From positions 16,868,058 to 16,932,057 of the forward strand of contig CM059576.1 in the NCBI GenBank assembly GCA_030386875.1: a stretch of DNA of 64,000 bases, in the 5' to 3' direction. Shown here piece after piece: positions 44,066-56,817 of this stretch. A program made the position numbers and the translations under genes. The stretch's first letter is position 1. Every line of letters begins with the position of its first letter. Below the pieces are notes generated by a model, which saw only the letters and a program-made list of their open reading frames with translations, did not search any database and was not told the origin of the DNA. The stretch is from Morinoia aosen (Eukaryota > Arthropoda > Malacostraca > Amphipoda > Talitridae).

Positions 44066-45690
44066 CAGTAGTATTTTGGAAGTTATAAAGATATAATGTT
44101 ACTGCATGAACAGTAGAGCGCGATATATGTACATGTACTTGTGAGTTACACTATCTTCCTAGGCTTATGCCGGTTGCCATCTTGCGCCCTATGATTTCCC
44201 CTAGAATATTTCTAGAAATTTCTAGCTAACGTAATTTGGGGAAAGTAAATCAGGTATTATATATATATATACTTTAGCATAACAGGTGTATTGATATGCT
44301 AGATAATTGCAATAGTAGTAGTAGCCTATCACAATTAATACAGCCCATCAGCCAGCATGACACACAGAAACAAGCAATAATACGTGTGTTAAAAATGTAC
44401 TCACCTATAAAATATCCTCCTAGCTCGATGCACCTCTTAAGCCAGGTTGTGGCCAAGAAAGAGAAGAAAGGAGCAGGAATTATGGAAAGTATAACTAGAA
44501 TAAACATAGCGAGACATACTATTCTTAGAGTTACTTAGTACTAGCCGTCACCTCTTTCTGTGAATACACTTCGTCATCATGCACTGATGAGGGAGCCAAG
44601 GATCGAGAGAAACTGGCTGTGGGTTCTCACACCTAGTGGTGTTGCCAAAAATGTTTCTAACTAGTAACTCGTAATTTACACTATATTACAGCTGAAAAAA
44701 TATTGATTAATTACCCGACAAAACAAATAGTCGATCTAAATACCTAGAAGCCATTACAATCTGAGCCTGCCTGACTGTGACTGGAAGCAATCCTACCGAG
44801 TACCTTATCAAGCTTCCTCTCGCTGGCAAGCCCTCCTGATTGTGGCTCAAACCTGGTGTCATTCCATTCACGCCAGTGCACCTGTCCCGAAGCCTTCAGT
44901 TCTGGGCAGCCGTTGACCGGTTGGGAATTGCCGGCCGCACAATAAAACACCAAGCTGAGTCTCATGAATTTCAATTTCCTACCCCAAACAAACGCCACAG
45001 TACCCAGAATTGTGTTATGAGTGTTTTGGTGTAGCAATTTGAGAACTAATTTAAAACTTCATAGCATTATTGCAGCCGAATCTATCACTGCCTAAGAGAG
45101 CAAGGAAGACCATACATCCAGCACACATGCAATACCTTCGCAAGCGCGAATGCTCACCGACGAACTCTCTGCCGGCCAGCCACTGGCACCAAGCCATAAA
45201 AGCAACGGTACCATAAACCGGTTCCATAAAGCAAAACCATAAGCCAGAACCGTAAACTGGCACCATACATAAAAAAAATGAACAAATACATAAGCCAGTT
45301 CCAAAAATCGGTATAATAACCAGCAGCATAAATAATTACCATAAAAAGATAATATCAAAGAATGCCATACAAAAATATCGCAGACTAGTTCCATAAACAG
45401 GCACCGGAAACGCATTGACACAGTTTATTTCCTCCCATAACTCCGGTAACTTCTCCCCTACTCCCTACTCCCAAGCTTTCATTTGTGAGCAGGGAATAGG
45501 AATGGGCGAGTGGCAATGAGGGAGGGGGAATGGGCGATTGGGAATTGTACCATAAGTGCATTTAACTTAGTGCCTGGACACAAGTATTTATACAACTTGA
45601 TGTTTTGAGTATTTCAAAAACTTGGAGGTCTGGGTTGGGGTGAAGATTATTTAAGGTTCAGCTAGCATTTATTAAACCGTCAAGTAAAAC
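44066..45690. other. Non-coding with a degenerate CCATAA-rich array
   Basis: 45190-45420 holds a loose tandem array of ccataaaccagttccataaa-like units. A short minus-strand stretch near 44380-44500 has a donor-like site (see rejected items). No gene is supported. Confidence 0.4.
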
Positions 45691-46655
45691 ATACTGGACA
45701 AAAATTACCGACATAAAAACTTAACTGAACGAAAAAAATAGGACAAAAGTATTTAGCCAAAATTTATAGTCCTTTATATTATTTTCTTTTATAATTCTAG
45801 CATCGTTATTTCATTACATCTTGGAAACATACCAAGGCTTCTAGAAGCTCTTAGAAGCACATTTGAAGTCGAACAAGTATAATCAGCACACACTTTTACC
45901 CTCACGATTTCCATGAAAGCGGACCTCAGTGACAACAATGCCCTAAGCTGAAGAAGTTCAAGAAGGAATTCGGAAGCAAATAGTCGGACTTCGCAATGCA
46001 GGATTAATATACACGCAAATCGTTGAACGTGTTAAACTTCCATACTCTACATACTATCGGAGCTATTGTTCGGAAGTTTCAAGCGACGAGTACAATATCT
46101 AATTGGCCAAGAGCCGGAGTTCCTTGCGGGGTCAAGGATCGCTGTTGAAGGTATATGCTGCGTAAAGTGACTATTGAGCCCATGACAACCCATAGAGATC
46201 TGCAACAACAACTCTGGTTTCATGGAGTGGGTGAAATTCAAAAACCTGTCAGTAAAAATTGCATCATGGTGATCTACAGGCCTTCATTCTTCGTAGGACT
46301 CCTCTTCTGAAGGACTCTTCTTCTCCTCTTCTTCGAAGCATACACTGAAATTAACAAAAGAATGACTTGTAACTAAGAAAATAAGTGCTATTCAGTGGCC
46401 CAGCCAGTCTGCTTACCTCAATCCGATGAAAAATTTGTGGAAAATACTGAAATCCGCAGTGCAGAAAAAGAGCCCCGAAAATCTTGCAGAATTAAGGACA
46501 ATCTGCGTTGAAGAAAGGAACGATATTCCAGCAAAAGAGTGCCAGAAGCTAGTTTCAAACTACAACCATCTCCGAGCTGAAATTGCAAATAACGGCCATG
46601 TAACTATATCTCAGATTTGCTTTGTCCAAATACATTTGTCCCTAAATTTTTTGTT
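45691..46655 (+). pseudogene. Tc1-like transposon relic, internally deleted
   Basis: Near 45945-46060 the plus strand reads EEVQEGIRKQIVGLRNAGLI YTQIVERVKLPYST, the helix-turn-helix start of Tc1 transposases, then after frameshifts ISNWPRAGVP (the NlpRsGRP block). At 46395-46615 it reads QWPSQSAYLNPMKNLWKILK followed by ENLAELRTICVEE and a .IP...C.KLV..Y segment, the Tc1 C-terminus. The catalytic centre between is mostly missing. The ends carry similar tggacaaaa / tttgtcc motifs as worn terminal repeats. Confidence 0.75.
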
Positions 46656-48159
46656 CGTGTGATGTAATAAGTAGTGTGACTATTTCACACAATCGTTTTA
46701 AGGATAGGTAATACAATTTTGACTTTTGATTTAATTTAACATTCAACTTAATGCCGATTCAAGTTAGTGGCGTAAATTCGGAACAACGTATAACATAAGG
46801 CTGTCTCTGACAAAAGGTCAGAGACGGCTTAGTAAATTTATTGATTGAAGGGTTATTATTTGTTAAAATATGAGACGCAAAATAGGAGAAGCGCAAGTAA
46901 GGAGCAATCTCCAGTCTCCAAGCCTCTTCGAAGAGACGACTACTTAACGTGATGCTCCCTATGCCGGGTCGCTACCCAAGCTGGAACCAAGGTCTCATTT
47001 AGCTTCACGTCGATGCAGATGCAACGGAAAGGAAGGCCAGGCGTAGCTCAAGCTGACACTGAACGATGACGTCGGTACCGTCAAAAAAACCGGAGCTAAG
47101 TCAGGGCTGTCGCACGGCCAAAAACTTCACCCGCTACAGACTCCGGAGTGGCAGCAGTAGGAACGACAGTATTTACTGTTGGTGAAAACATAAGTACAGT
47201 TGTAAAGTAATGGAATTTTAGATTAGACTAGGGTATTCACGCACTATAACAAACTTTGAGGTGTTATCTATCGACGGAAACCCACTGACCTGATATAATT
47301 GTGCACTCAGTGTGTATGTACACTTTTGGAGAAGTCTTATTTATTTAAGAAATTTAAAGGAAATCAGTCGAAGGTAAGTGCTCCAGGCTGGAAAAATAGT
47401 ATGTATAGTTGAAGATTTGATCTGAGAATTAAAAAATAGAGTTAATTTGACGGAACCTAAGGTTCACTGATAAAGTAAGAGTTTCAGCGCAAGGTCGGCG
47501 TGTTTTAAGGCGGATCGATTTTAGCCGCGCGGAACTCAACACTTATGTGAAGTTTAATTGACTAGGTTGAATTTTAATCGTTTGACTTGAGTAGCCTGAA
47601 GCACTATAGATGATAATTAAGCAATGATAGAGGGCAACTGAAAATAACGAAAATCACACGACAATCACACAAACAAAAAATATTGGGAAACAGAACATCA
47701 GGAAGGAAAGAACTTATCCAGCCACTGCCGAATCTCCGTAGCTTCGCGAGAGCGCACTCCAGCCAGTGCGTAGCGACCAGGCGTTAAAAGTGTTCTCTTT
47801 TACCAGCGCGCCGCTAACCCCGAGCATACCTACCAAAACCAGTGAATACAACCCATTATTATCTCGGAAAAAACTGAATAGAACGGTGAGAATTTTCTCA
47901 CAGTAGACCGTGTAAATTTTTTTTGTTTGGTTATGATATTTTGTTGAATAAATGTTCCTTGAGCCCTTTGTTATCTTTACACCAACCCAGAACTCGAAGT
48001 CTTTGTAATGCGCAAAAATTAGGTAATGCAAATACTTGTGCCCAGGCACTGTACATATGTTTAAGAAATATCCACAGAATATGTATAAATCTTTCATGCC
48101 ATGTGTTTGAAAAAAAATCATGCATACTTTGGTGAACCATTTATGTATGTAGAATTTTC
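46656..48159. other. Non-coding, no gene supported
   Basis: A 9-bp hairpin occurs at 46802-46824 (gtctctgac aaaag gtcagagac). A G/C-richer block at 46890-47170 looks like a dispersed repeat but is not identified. The 172-codon minus-strand frame at 47714-48232 has no motif and runs into an inverted-repeat arm, so I do not call it a gene. Confidence 0.4.
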
Positions 48160-48978
48160 CAGAATTCTTTGAACAAAATTTAGCCGATGGTTCTTTCCAA
48201 TTAAATACGCATTTTTCACTCTTTCGAGGCATACCCGAAAGTGTCTAGTTTACAAGGTACGTTGAGTTAAATCTTTCGAAGTACGATTTACTTCAACGGC
48301 GGATTATTGCAATTTGCCACAAAGATAATGATGCACTACAGCCGTTTGTTTACATTGAACCGTCGATGTGTAGCACACCTACTAACAGACCATAATGGAT
48401 CAATTACCAAATAGCGAACTTCCAGACATGCACCCAATTTACGGTACGGCAAACTACAATAATTCCAAGAGAGCTTTCAGAATGTATAGAGAAAGATATT
48501 CCGTGTGCCAGCGCAGCAAACATTTGCAGCCACACAAAGGAGACAGCGTGAAACCGAACGATTCCACGTTGCAAGACCTCATGCAGGGCGCCCTCGAAGA
48601 CCAAGAAGCCCAGCGATGGAGTACATAATTCTACAACACTTTCATAATGCACCAACGACAAGTACACGTGCAGCATCAAATGTTTAAAAATTAAAAGCTT
48701 GCATATCTGCAAGTTCACTACTCGGTAGTTGGTCCATTGTAGTCAGTTAGTAGGTATGCTTCACATGATCACATCGACCCTTAAATGTAAACAAACGGCC
48801 GCAGTGTACCTTTATCTTTGTAGTAAAGTGCAGTAGTCCGCCTGTGGAGTAAATCGCACTTGGTAAAGTTTAACTCAACGTAACATTTAAACTAAACAGT
48901 TCCGGACGTGCCTCTATGAGGAAAAAATGTTTATTTAATCGTAAGGAGCCTCTGGTAAAATTTTGTTCAAAGAATTCT
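48160..48978 (+). mobile_element. HTH-type transposon derivative with ~270-bp inverted arms
   Basis: The left arm 48160-48432 is the imperfect reverse complement of 48700-48978 (shared blocks: agaattctttgaacaaaatt, tacgttgagttaaa, cgtttgtttacattgaac-like, cctactaac). The left arm and centre encode a relic of the insect DUF4817-type helix-turn-helix protein. This is an internally deleted IS630/mariner-class element. Confidence 0.75.
48395..48687 (+). pseudogene. DUF4817-like helix-turn-helix fragment, frameshifted
   Basis: From ATG 48395: MDQLPNSELPDMHPIYGTAN, YNNSKRAFRMYRERYS, matching the start of transposon HTH proteins (YG.A..N...A.R.Y.ERFP). A frameshift near 48503 moves to VPAQQTFAATQRRQRETERF, then HAGRPRRPRSPAMEYIILQH and PTTSTRAAS, matching the continuation (P....F....RRLRETG.....GR.R.VRTPE.E..IL.....P..STR). 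It ends at 48687. The catalytic part is absent. Confidence 0.7.
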
Positions 48979-49159
48979 GGGACACCTGTGTCCTGTGTGT
49001 ACGTTGTGTCATATAAATTAATACTTATTTACCAGTACATAAATTATTTTGTCTTCATAAAGAATGTAAAGAGTAAAGAAAGAACAAGTTAGCAGTTCAT
49101 AACCATCAGTTAGAACAGCACCAATTGGCCTGTGGAAAAGAAGGAAAGAAAAAGAAAAG

Positions 49160-49610
49160 TTGGCCGTTACTAAGTGCCAGTAAGCATTTACTAGGTACCA
49201 GTTGGCTGTTACTAAGTGCCAGTCAGTAGTTACTAGGTACCAGTTGGCTATTACTAAGTACTAGATGAAAGTTACCAAGTGCCACTTGGCAGTTACTAAG
49301 TGCCAGTTGGCAGTTACTAAGTACCAGTTAGCAGTTACTAGGTACCACTTGGCAGTTACTAAGTGCCAGTAAGCATTTACTAGGTACCAGTTGGCTGTTA
49401 CTAAGCACTAGATGACAGTTAACAAGTGCCCCTTGGCAGTTACTAAGTGCCAGTTGGCAGTTACTAGGTACCAGTTGGCAGTTACTAAGTACCAGTCAGT
49501 AGTTACTAGGTACCAGTTGGCAGTTACTAAGTACCAGTTAGAAGTTACTAGGTACCAGTTGGCTGTTACTAAGTACCAGATTACAGTTACCAAGTGCCAG
49601 TTGGTTAGTT
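49160..49610. repeat. 21-bp minisatellite, about 21 copies
   Basis: Consensus ttggcagttactaagtgcca plus g. The variant run taagcatttactaggtacca occurs near 49180 and again 189 bp later near 49369, which is nine units, suggesting a higher-order block. The 7-residue-period frames on both strands are artefacts. Confidence 0.9.
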
Positions 49611-49671
49611 CCAATTAGCTGCCCACGAGAGATATTAAGCCCTGGCAGTATCTGCTTCCGGAAATCTAGCA

Positions 49672-50105
49672 CCTGCACCACCTGCACCACCTGCACCACC
49701 TGCACGACCTGCAGCACCAGCAGCTCTAGTTTCTACACCAGTAACTGCTGCACCACATACGGTAGGTGGATTCTAATGACTGTTGCAACAACCTGCTGCA
49801 GTTAGTTTCTAATAACTGCTGTAACGACCACATTTTGCTACTACAGGCTGCTACAAGCACCACATGTTACAATTACCAATTGCTTCAGTTGTTTTCCAGG
49901 ATCAGTTGCAATTCCTTAAGCAATTACTGCTGCATGAACCACCTGCTACCAACGCTACAGTTTTTTTTTTGGACCAGCTGTTGCTGTTGATTTTCTTGTT
50001 TTAATAGAGCAGTTGGTTTGACGGTTATGTAACTGCTGAAGTTAGTCCAAATGTTGCCTTTAATCCAACTGTGGCAGTTTATACAACTGTTACTGTTAGT
50101 CTAAC
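49672..50105. repeat. ctgcac-rich and ctgctg-rich low-complexity tract
   Basis: 49672-49715 holds five units of cacctgcac. 49740-50105 is a looser tract of ctgctg/gttgca/cagtta motifs, probably decayed minisatellite. Confidence 0.55.
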
Positions 50106-50259
50106 TGTTCAGTTGCTTTTTACATGCGTGGAGAAACTAAAAAACTGGGCAACAAAGTAAAGCGCTGTGTAAAATGAGCGCAGGAGAGAAAACAGTTTTT
50201 TTACAGTTTTTGTCATCGAATCAGAACTTACGCGCAAAGTTTCACAATTGTAATTTAAT

Positions 50260-50570
50260 TGCCATTTTATTGGAAAATTTATGAAAATTTTACCGTGAAA
50301 TTCATGCAATTGCATGTTTTATGGTCATTTCAGTTCGAAATATATAGAAATGACAATTTTATGGTGATTTTAATGTCAAATTCATAATAATGGCAATTTT
50401 ATGGTCATTTTGGAATTAAACTTATCATAGTGACAATTTTATTGTATTATTAGTGTGAAATTTATGATAGTGAAAATTTTATGGTAATTTTAGCTTGAAA
50501 TTTATGATAGTGTCAATTTAAGGACATTTTAGGTTGAAATATATGGTTATGACAATTTGATGTTCAACTG
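50260..50570. repeat. ~39-bp AT-rich tandem repeat
   Basis: About seven to eight imperfect units of gaaatttatgatagtgacaa followed by ttttatggtcattttagtt. Confidence 0.75.
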
Positions 50571-52379
50571 ATATGAAATTTTGTGTTTACATGATTGAAA
50601 TACATAAAAACACTTTTTAGTTTTAATTTAAAGTAAATTTTCTATTTTTGCTTTAAAATTAACGTTGATTATTGGCTGAATTAACCAAGTAATTTGTAAA
50701 ATCTATTATTTATACATATTACCAATGCAATATTAAAGTACATTATTGAAGATTGGCTAACATTTCACTTCGTTAAACACATGTTCAGTAACTTTACAAG
50801 TTGTCATAAGCAGTCAATTTTCCGACTATACAAAGCTGGAATATTTGATTACTTATTACACGCGGTTTATATACAATATTTTGCTTTACAATTCTCTGTT
50901 CCATGGCTTCATTATGAGTTGTTTTAAATCCATTCATTTAAATACAATTGCTTGAAAAGCTTATAAAATCTCCAGGTGAAGTAGAGCGGAAAATTTGGGT
51001 GTTTGCAGAACAATTGTAAAAAAATTTGATTATTTATGAACAAAAAAATTGTGGAAAACGTATTATTATTCAATTATTCAGCTCTCTAATTAATAGTTAT
51101 TACACATTCCACTTTTCATAATTGTAGAAATCTTCGCTTTTCAATTCCTTCTTTTTTGTGTAGCAGGATTCGTAAAAATTGTGGATAATATTTTGTTCAT
51201 TATTAGTGGTTCATATACCAATTAATTTAATCATTAGTCATAATTAATATAAATGATATGTCGATGTGTACGTTTATATTTTAATAATAATTAATATCAG
51301 TATTTATAATGTGGTATTTCGGTATTTAATAACTAATTGAGTATTGTGTAGTTATTGTTTAAATATTAAATTATCATAAAGGAATTTTTAAATGAATAAT
51401 TTATAAGCAAATTATATAATAATTTGTTTTTATCTTATTCATTGAAACTAATTGATTATTCATTTGAGAAATAAGCGAATGATTCCTGAATCATTATTTA
51501 TCAAATTAATAATTTCCTATTATGATTTTCATAATTTTTATTTTGAGATAACAAATTGTAGTAAAAACGTTAATTGCATCCAGTTTGCACTCATTAATTG
51601 CTTGAAACTACGAAAGTTACAATACTAATATCTATTGAATTGTGTAATGATTGTATTGACTTTGATCAAAATAATTGAGGTCTTAATCGTAATTGCCAGT
51701 TATTAATTGGGAAAATTGCGATATTGATTAAACGGTGAGTGAAATAATTGGAATTGCTGAAAAATTGTAAGTTACTTCAAAAATGTTTACAAAATATAAA
51801 TGATCTCAAATTAAGGGAACTGTGAAATGAAAAATGATAAATTTTAAAGTAATTTAATTTTACATTTTACGATTTTAAAAAATGAAATAAATAATAGCGG
51901 TCTACCTTCTAAGTGCGGTACAGAATAAGAGAGCCGGACGAACCTTTGGCGAATTTGCCCACACGTCTTAAGTTGGAGGAGAGGAACTAAATACCTTGAG
52001 ACGAAATTAATTTGTCATTTTCCCATCCTCTGAATAGTAATACACAATGGGTTGGTACGCCGTTTTGTGACGTTCTTAAGGATTTACGTAGATAGAGTGT
52101 TTGAGTTAATATACAGGGTTTCCCACGAAAATGTCCGCGACTTTTTAATTGATCATATCTCCGCTTTAAATTACCATATTTGAATTATATTTTTTAAAAG
52201 TGTTGTAAATTTTGTTTTCTTTTCGAATAATTTAAGTTTTTGAAAATCGGTTGAATAATCACTTTACAATGATCGATTTACTGAAAGGCGTAGAATGGCT
52301 TGTGACGTGGGTATTACAATACTCATGTGTGTATCATATAAATGTAGTTACTTGAAGATATTTCAAAAAAACCAATGAT
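50571..52379. other. AT-rich non-coding DNA
   Basis: Very AT-rich with frequent aattaat motifs and no coding. At 52112 tacagggtttcccacgaaaa resembles a terminal repeat of IS630-class insect elements (compare gggtgtttcattaag at 27509). Confidence 0.45.
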
Positions 52380-52395
52380 GTACCATCTATTTTTC

Positions 52396-52750
52396 CCCTC
52401 AGGGGGATACAATTATTGTTTCTATGGGAATTAGCGCTCCCAGGGGGACAATGTGAGGGCCCGAGCTGAGAGTTAGGTAGGCCTTCTTTTTGTTGAAATA
52501 AATTGTTTTTGTTTTGTTAAGGACCACCTTTTTTCGGTTCACTGCTGTCCTGTTCTTCATCTCCTACTACTTTCTTCTTCAACTTTGATCTTGTTTCATA
52601 AGCTTCTTTCCCAACTTACTGTTTCTATGCCCTTTCTGCGTAGATTCCGCGTTTCCTTAACTCCATACTAAATGGTGCCTTCCTCCTTCCTCTCTTTGGA
52701 TCGCAATTGTTGCTGGGTAGGGAGGCTAAAACTAACGACTAATCTATTCT
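52396..52750 (+). repeat. SINE-like family copy, full length
   Basis: Starts cccctcagggggatac and ends aactaacgactaatctattc. Flanks gtaccatctattttt (52380-52394) and gtaccatctttttt (52751 onward) look like a 13-15 bp target duplication. Confidence 0.75.
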
Positions 52751-52764
52751 GTACCATCTTTTTT

Positions 52765-54527
52765 GTACCATCTTTATTGGAAATAAACTTTTTTCTTCTC
52801 TTCGTTCCTCGTTATTACAGTCGATTTGTTTCGTTTGATAGTAAGTAATGGAGGAAGGATGCTAGAATCTGAGTACAATTTCTTATGCTATAAAGCGGTG
52901 GTGAAGGCTTAGAATCTGAAACATGTCCGCAATTGTTTCTTCGTTTTTGGTTTGAGATATTGACTGATGGTTTCGACTTTTTAGACAACGGCTTTAAATC
53001 TTTGTACGAAATTTTGTGACGGACGTATTGCTATTTGCTCCTTCCTAGTTCACATTAGCCAGGTTCACAAGCCCTCCTCGGTCGCGATGGCGGTCAGAGA
53101 GTCCTCGTAGGTGCTCTCAGTGCAGCTAGGGCGGGTCTCATGCAATAAGTACATCACTGAGATAGACCGACACGAGCGGAAGACCTAGCTAAGTAGCATA
53201 AATGTCTCTGAAATGTTCTGGAGCGTTTTACAAGCCGGACAGCATTTAAGGTATTCGAAAGAGGTCAGGAGTGATCACATCTTCATGCCATCTCGTATCC
53301 ATCAACATCTCTAAAATAAAGGCTGAATCGCCAGGCCAAATTCGTTCACGGGAAATCAACTCGGGGATTGTTTGGTTATTTGCTGCTTTTGAATAGCATT
53401 ACAGTGCTTAGTATTTTATGCCAAGTACTTACGCATTAGTACTTGGCAATAAAAGAAAACAGGAGCCAAACTTGTTCTTTAAACTGATTATGATTTTTTG
53501 TTTCCAACCGGATTTGATAAATCAGTTTATTTTCATCTTAAATATCCAAATTTCTATAAATACATATATATTTAGTTCTGAATTTTATGAAGGGGCATGA
53601 AGCCTTTTCATTCCATAGCAAATAACTGCAAGTCTTGTTATTATACTCATGAAACGTTCCACGAACATTAAATTATGAATATGTAACATAGGTACTTGGT
53701 GTGACGACTTTCCTGCGTCACTTTCCCTGCGAGGATAACAAGTTTCTGTATTTCAAAATAATATAATTAAAAATTAACATAATGTTGGACCTCGGATTTA
53801 TTACCCATTTACCTCAACTAATCTTGTATATTTTAGCGAGTGCAAGCAGGGAAATTTATTTTAGCGAGAACGTTTGTGTTTGAGATGCCCGTGTTGTATT
53901 TACCTTCCGTAAGTGATGCTGACCAACTCGTCTTCTAAAATCATCTATGAATGCCAGCATAATTTTGGTAAAATTTCTTCAAACAAGCTTCACAAGCACT
54001 AATGTTTACTTCCACGCATCATCTTTCCAATAACTTTGGTCACCATTGAGCAATCGTGCAGGCATATGTGTCAATGAGGCGGCTTAGATCCTTTAAACTA
54101 ATCCTTTACCAAAGTCTTCACATTCGTCATATTCAATTGTATTTTAGGTCTTCTCATATTAATCAAACAAATGCAGTTGACTGAATATATTCTAACTACT
54201 TTGCTGTCAAATTGATTCAACTACTACCACAAATATTAGAACACCCATTTCGGTATTTATAATTCAACTGCTACCACAGATATTAGAACATTGATTCAAC
54301 TACTACCAAAGATATTAGAACACCAATGTGTGTATTAAGAATTAGTTACGGGTATACAGATTTCTATTCATCTCAAGGAACATTGAATAAGCAATGTATT
54401 GACTTTCATATTCTACTTTTAGAGCTACATGTCATGTTTTATTATTCCTTCACAACAGCCATAAAAATCCGCGCAAACTTCCCGTGAGGCGTTAAAGCTG
54501 CTATTCAGTGTGCGCGTTGTGGGCTGT
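52765..54527. other. Non-coding, nothing recognised
   Basis: No motif-bearing frames. The phrase actaccacaaatattagaac recurs in part three times at 54220-54325 (~50-bp spacing). Confidence 0.4.
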
Positions 54528-54690
54528 GCTGTGGCGAGTGCGTGCAGCGCAGCCCCGCCCTGTGCAGCGCTGTGGTGAGTGCGGGCAACGCAGCCCCGCC
54601 CAGTGCAGCGCTGTGGTGAGTGCGGGCAGCGCAGCCCCGCCCTGTGCAGCGCTGTGGTGAGTGCGGGCAGCCGCCGCACGCCCTGGGAGA
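54528..54690. repeat. 41-bp G/C-rich tandem repeat, about four copies
   Basis: gctgtggtgagtgcgggcag plus cgcagccccgccctgtgcagc recurs exactly every 41 bp at 54528, 54569, 54610 and 54651. It is unusually G/C- and CpG-rich for this window. The open frames across it are artefacts. Confidence 0.9.
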
Positions 54691-55799
54691 GCGTTGCAGT
54701 GGCGGCAAGGAGCACCGCGCGAAAATAAGGACTGAGTTGGAGAGATACAGTATCATAGATACGCGTGCAGGAGGTCGGGAGCGTTGCACGCAGACCTACC
54801 CAACCTGAGATTTGATGTTGAAAAAGGACTGCGTAGCTGCATAAGTTTTGAGAGGACGGGGTACTCTGCACATCATCACACGAAGTTTTTTTTGGCCCCA
54901 CAGTGAGGAAGTAATAAAACTTGTTTTAGAAAGAAAGGGTTTATTGTGGAACAGGTGGTAAGTGAAACAAAAAACATTAATAGGTCTTTGAACCAATGAA
55001 AAAAGACCAGTAGAAGCCACAGTATATAATACCCAGAAAACAGTGAAACTTCAAATAAAAATGCAGGAAAAAGAAAACATTCCATCTCAGTCCGTTTAGG
55101 TTCTTGAAAATTAAACTCCAAAGCAAATTAAAAAGCAGAGAACAAATATGCTGCTGATTAACTTATGCTAAACAAGGTAAATGCATTGACGAAAAATGTG
55201 AAAAAACTGGAAAAATAGAGTGTGAAATGAACACGAATGAAATTTAACTCAAGCCATATTGTTGGGTAACAAATTTAAATGAACAACTTATGAAAAATTT
55301 CTTAAACGAAATTAGATCCCCTAACAAAAAAAATTAAATTTTTTTTATTTTTTATAAATGATATGATATTGATATTTAGACGAAAATATCATACCTAACA
55401 TTATCTATATCTTAGCCTAAAGCAACTAAATATATAGAAGCAAAGAAGAACTGAACAGTAAAGCAACACCCACCACATCAACGTTTGGTTATATCGAGTG
55501 ACAAAATACAGCTCTCCCAAGAAGTACCACTCAAGTTTTACTGTAAGCCTAAGTGACTTTAAGTGGAAGAAAAAGTAGTTCAATAAGAAATGATCCCATC
55601 ATAAAAAAGAAGCAAATATAGCAACAAATTTAGATAATGAACACTTGAAGAACACATATTTAAAAACTCTCATTGCCTGTCTACTTGACATTGCAAATCA
55701 TTTAAAGGACAAGAGCAAACACAATCTAGGGAGACACCTGCAGCAGAACGTTGCCTGCACCACGGTAGAGGAAACAAGGTAAGCCTATACAACATTCTT
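54691..55799. other. Non-coding, nothing recognised
   Basis: AT-rich, no coding motif seen. Confidence 0.4.
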
Positions 55800-55834
55800 T
55801 TTCGACAACTGCAAGGGTTTGCTGACGTAATGGC

Positions 55835-56040
55835 ATAGAACCAATAGCAGCGCTCATTTTGCTCCTGGTAGCACTTCTAGGCCCAAATCCATCCCCGCTA
55901 TTGGACTTACTACATGTCGGTTTGGTGACGTCATAAAGTTTGTTTGAAATAAAGCCTTTCTATTGGCTAGCCGCACAGGAGGAAGGGTATTTTGCATCAT
56001 ATAAATAACCCAAATTTGTTTCTTCTCCCGCGGCCTGCAC
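55835..56040 (+). promoter_or_regulatory. Promoter-like cluster (CCAAT, CRE, TATA)
   Basis: A CCAAT (ccaatag, ~55841), inverted CCAAT boxes (attgg, ~55899 and 55962), a perfect CRE palindrome TGACGTCA (55926-55933), an octamer-like attttgcat (~55989) and a TATA-like atataaata (55999-56007) follow each other in plus-strand order, with CpG-rich sequence just downstream (56025-56160). This spacing fits a pol II promoter with a start near 56030. No coding exon was identified downstream. Confidence 0.4.
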
Positions 56041-56816
56041 AAACTCGCCCCATTTGAGGCCACGCCCACAAAGGGAACCCACAACATCCTCCTGCAGCGA
56101 GTATTGCTGCGGCGGGCAGCCACGGCTGTAACACAGGAACGCATTTCCGCCTCGAGGCCCACATTATCATCACATGTCCTCTTCCTTGAGTTCCACTCTC
56201 TTCATTACTTAGAAGCCTGCGCTTCATTTGTAACAGCTCTGAATATTACGCTTCGAGTGTGTTCAGCGTTCCTGCATTTGATGTTATCGCACACCACCGT
56301 GCAGAAGGCAGACGTACCAGAATGTGCGTGGCGTTTACTTTGAAGGGAAGAGTTCCGTTCACGGCGCTTTCTTTTATCGCGATGTTAATACTCAGCCATC
56401 TTTCACATCCCCAAGCAGCGCCAAGTCCCCATAAAGATTTGAGAGAACAATCCCATTGGCTGACCCCATAGAACAATGAATCATTCATCCGCCAAAACGC
56501 TTCCGTCACTTTATCAAGCCCACCATACCGGATGTTCAGAGAATTTTTGTGTACTTCTACGCCTATATCTAAAACTATTTCTAGTGAGTGTGAAACTCAG
56601 GAGAAAAATATGACCAACATGACAACTACAAGCAATGCCAGCCTTTCCCAGCATTTGGCATCGTGCACGGCTCCTGCCTCACGCAACTCAGCAACAAGGC
56701 CACGCGCTGCACCACGATGTGCAACAAAACTAAGGCCACAAATGTCCACAGCGACTTTCCTCGCAGGCTGTATCTATGCTACCGCACTGCTGCAACACGG
56801 GCAAACTGTAACGAGA
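56041..56816. other. CpG-richer region, no gene assigned
   Basis: Open frames on both strands between 56000 and 56850 show no domain. It could be an untranslated first exon if the upstream promoter-like cluster is real. Confidence 0.3.
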
Positions 56817-56817
56817 T

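Noticed and set aside
44274..44538. Minus-strand stretch with a donor-like site (atag|gtgagtac) after a hydrophobic and ...KRCIELGG... peptide
   Set aside because: Could be an exon or the C-terminal scrap of a mariner transposase, but there is no polypyrimidine tract or second exon; evidence is too thin for a feature.
47714..48232. 172-codon minus-strand frame
   Set aside because: No motif, biased composition, and it runs into the arm of the HTH-type transposon derivative.
54425..54901. 158-codon minus-strand frame
   Set aside because: Covers the 41-bp G/C-rich repeat, which explains its openness and repetitive peptide.
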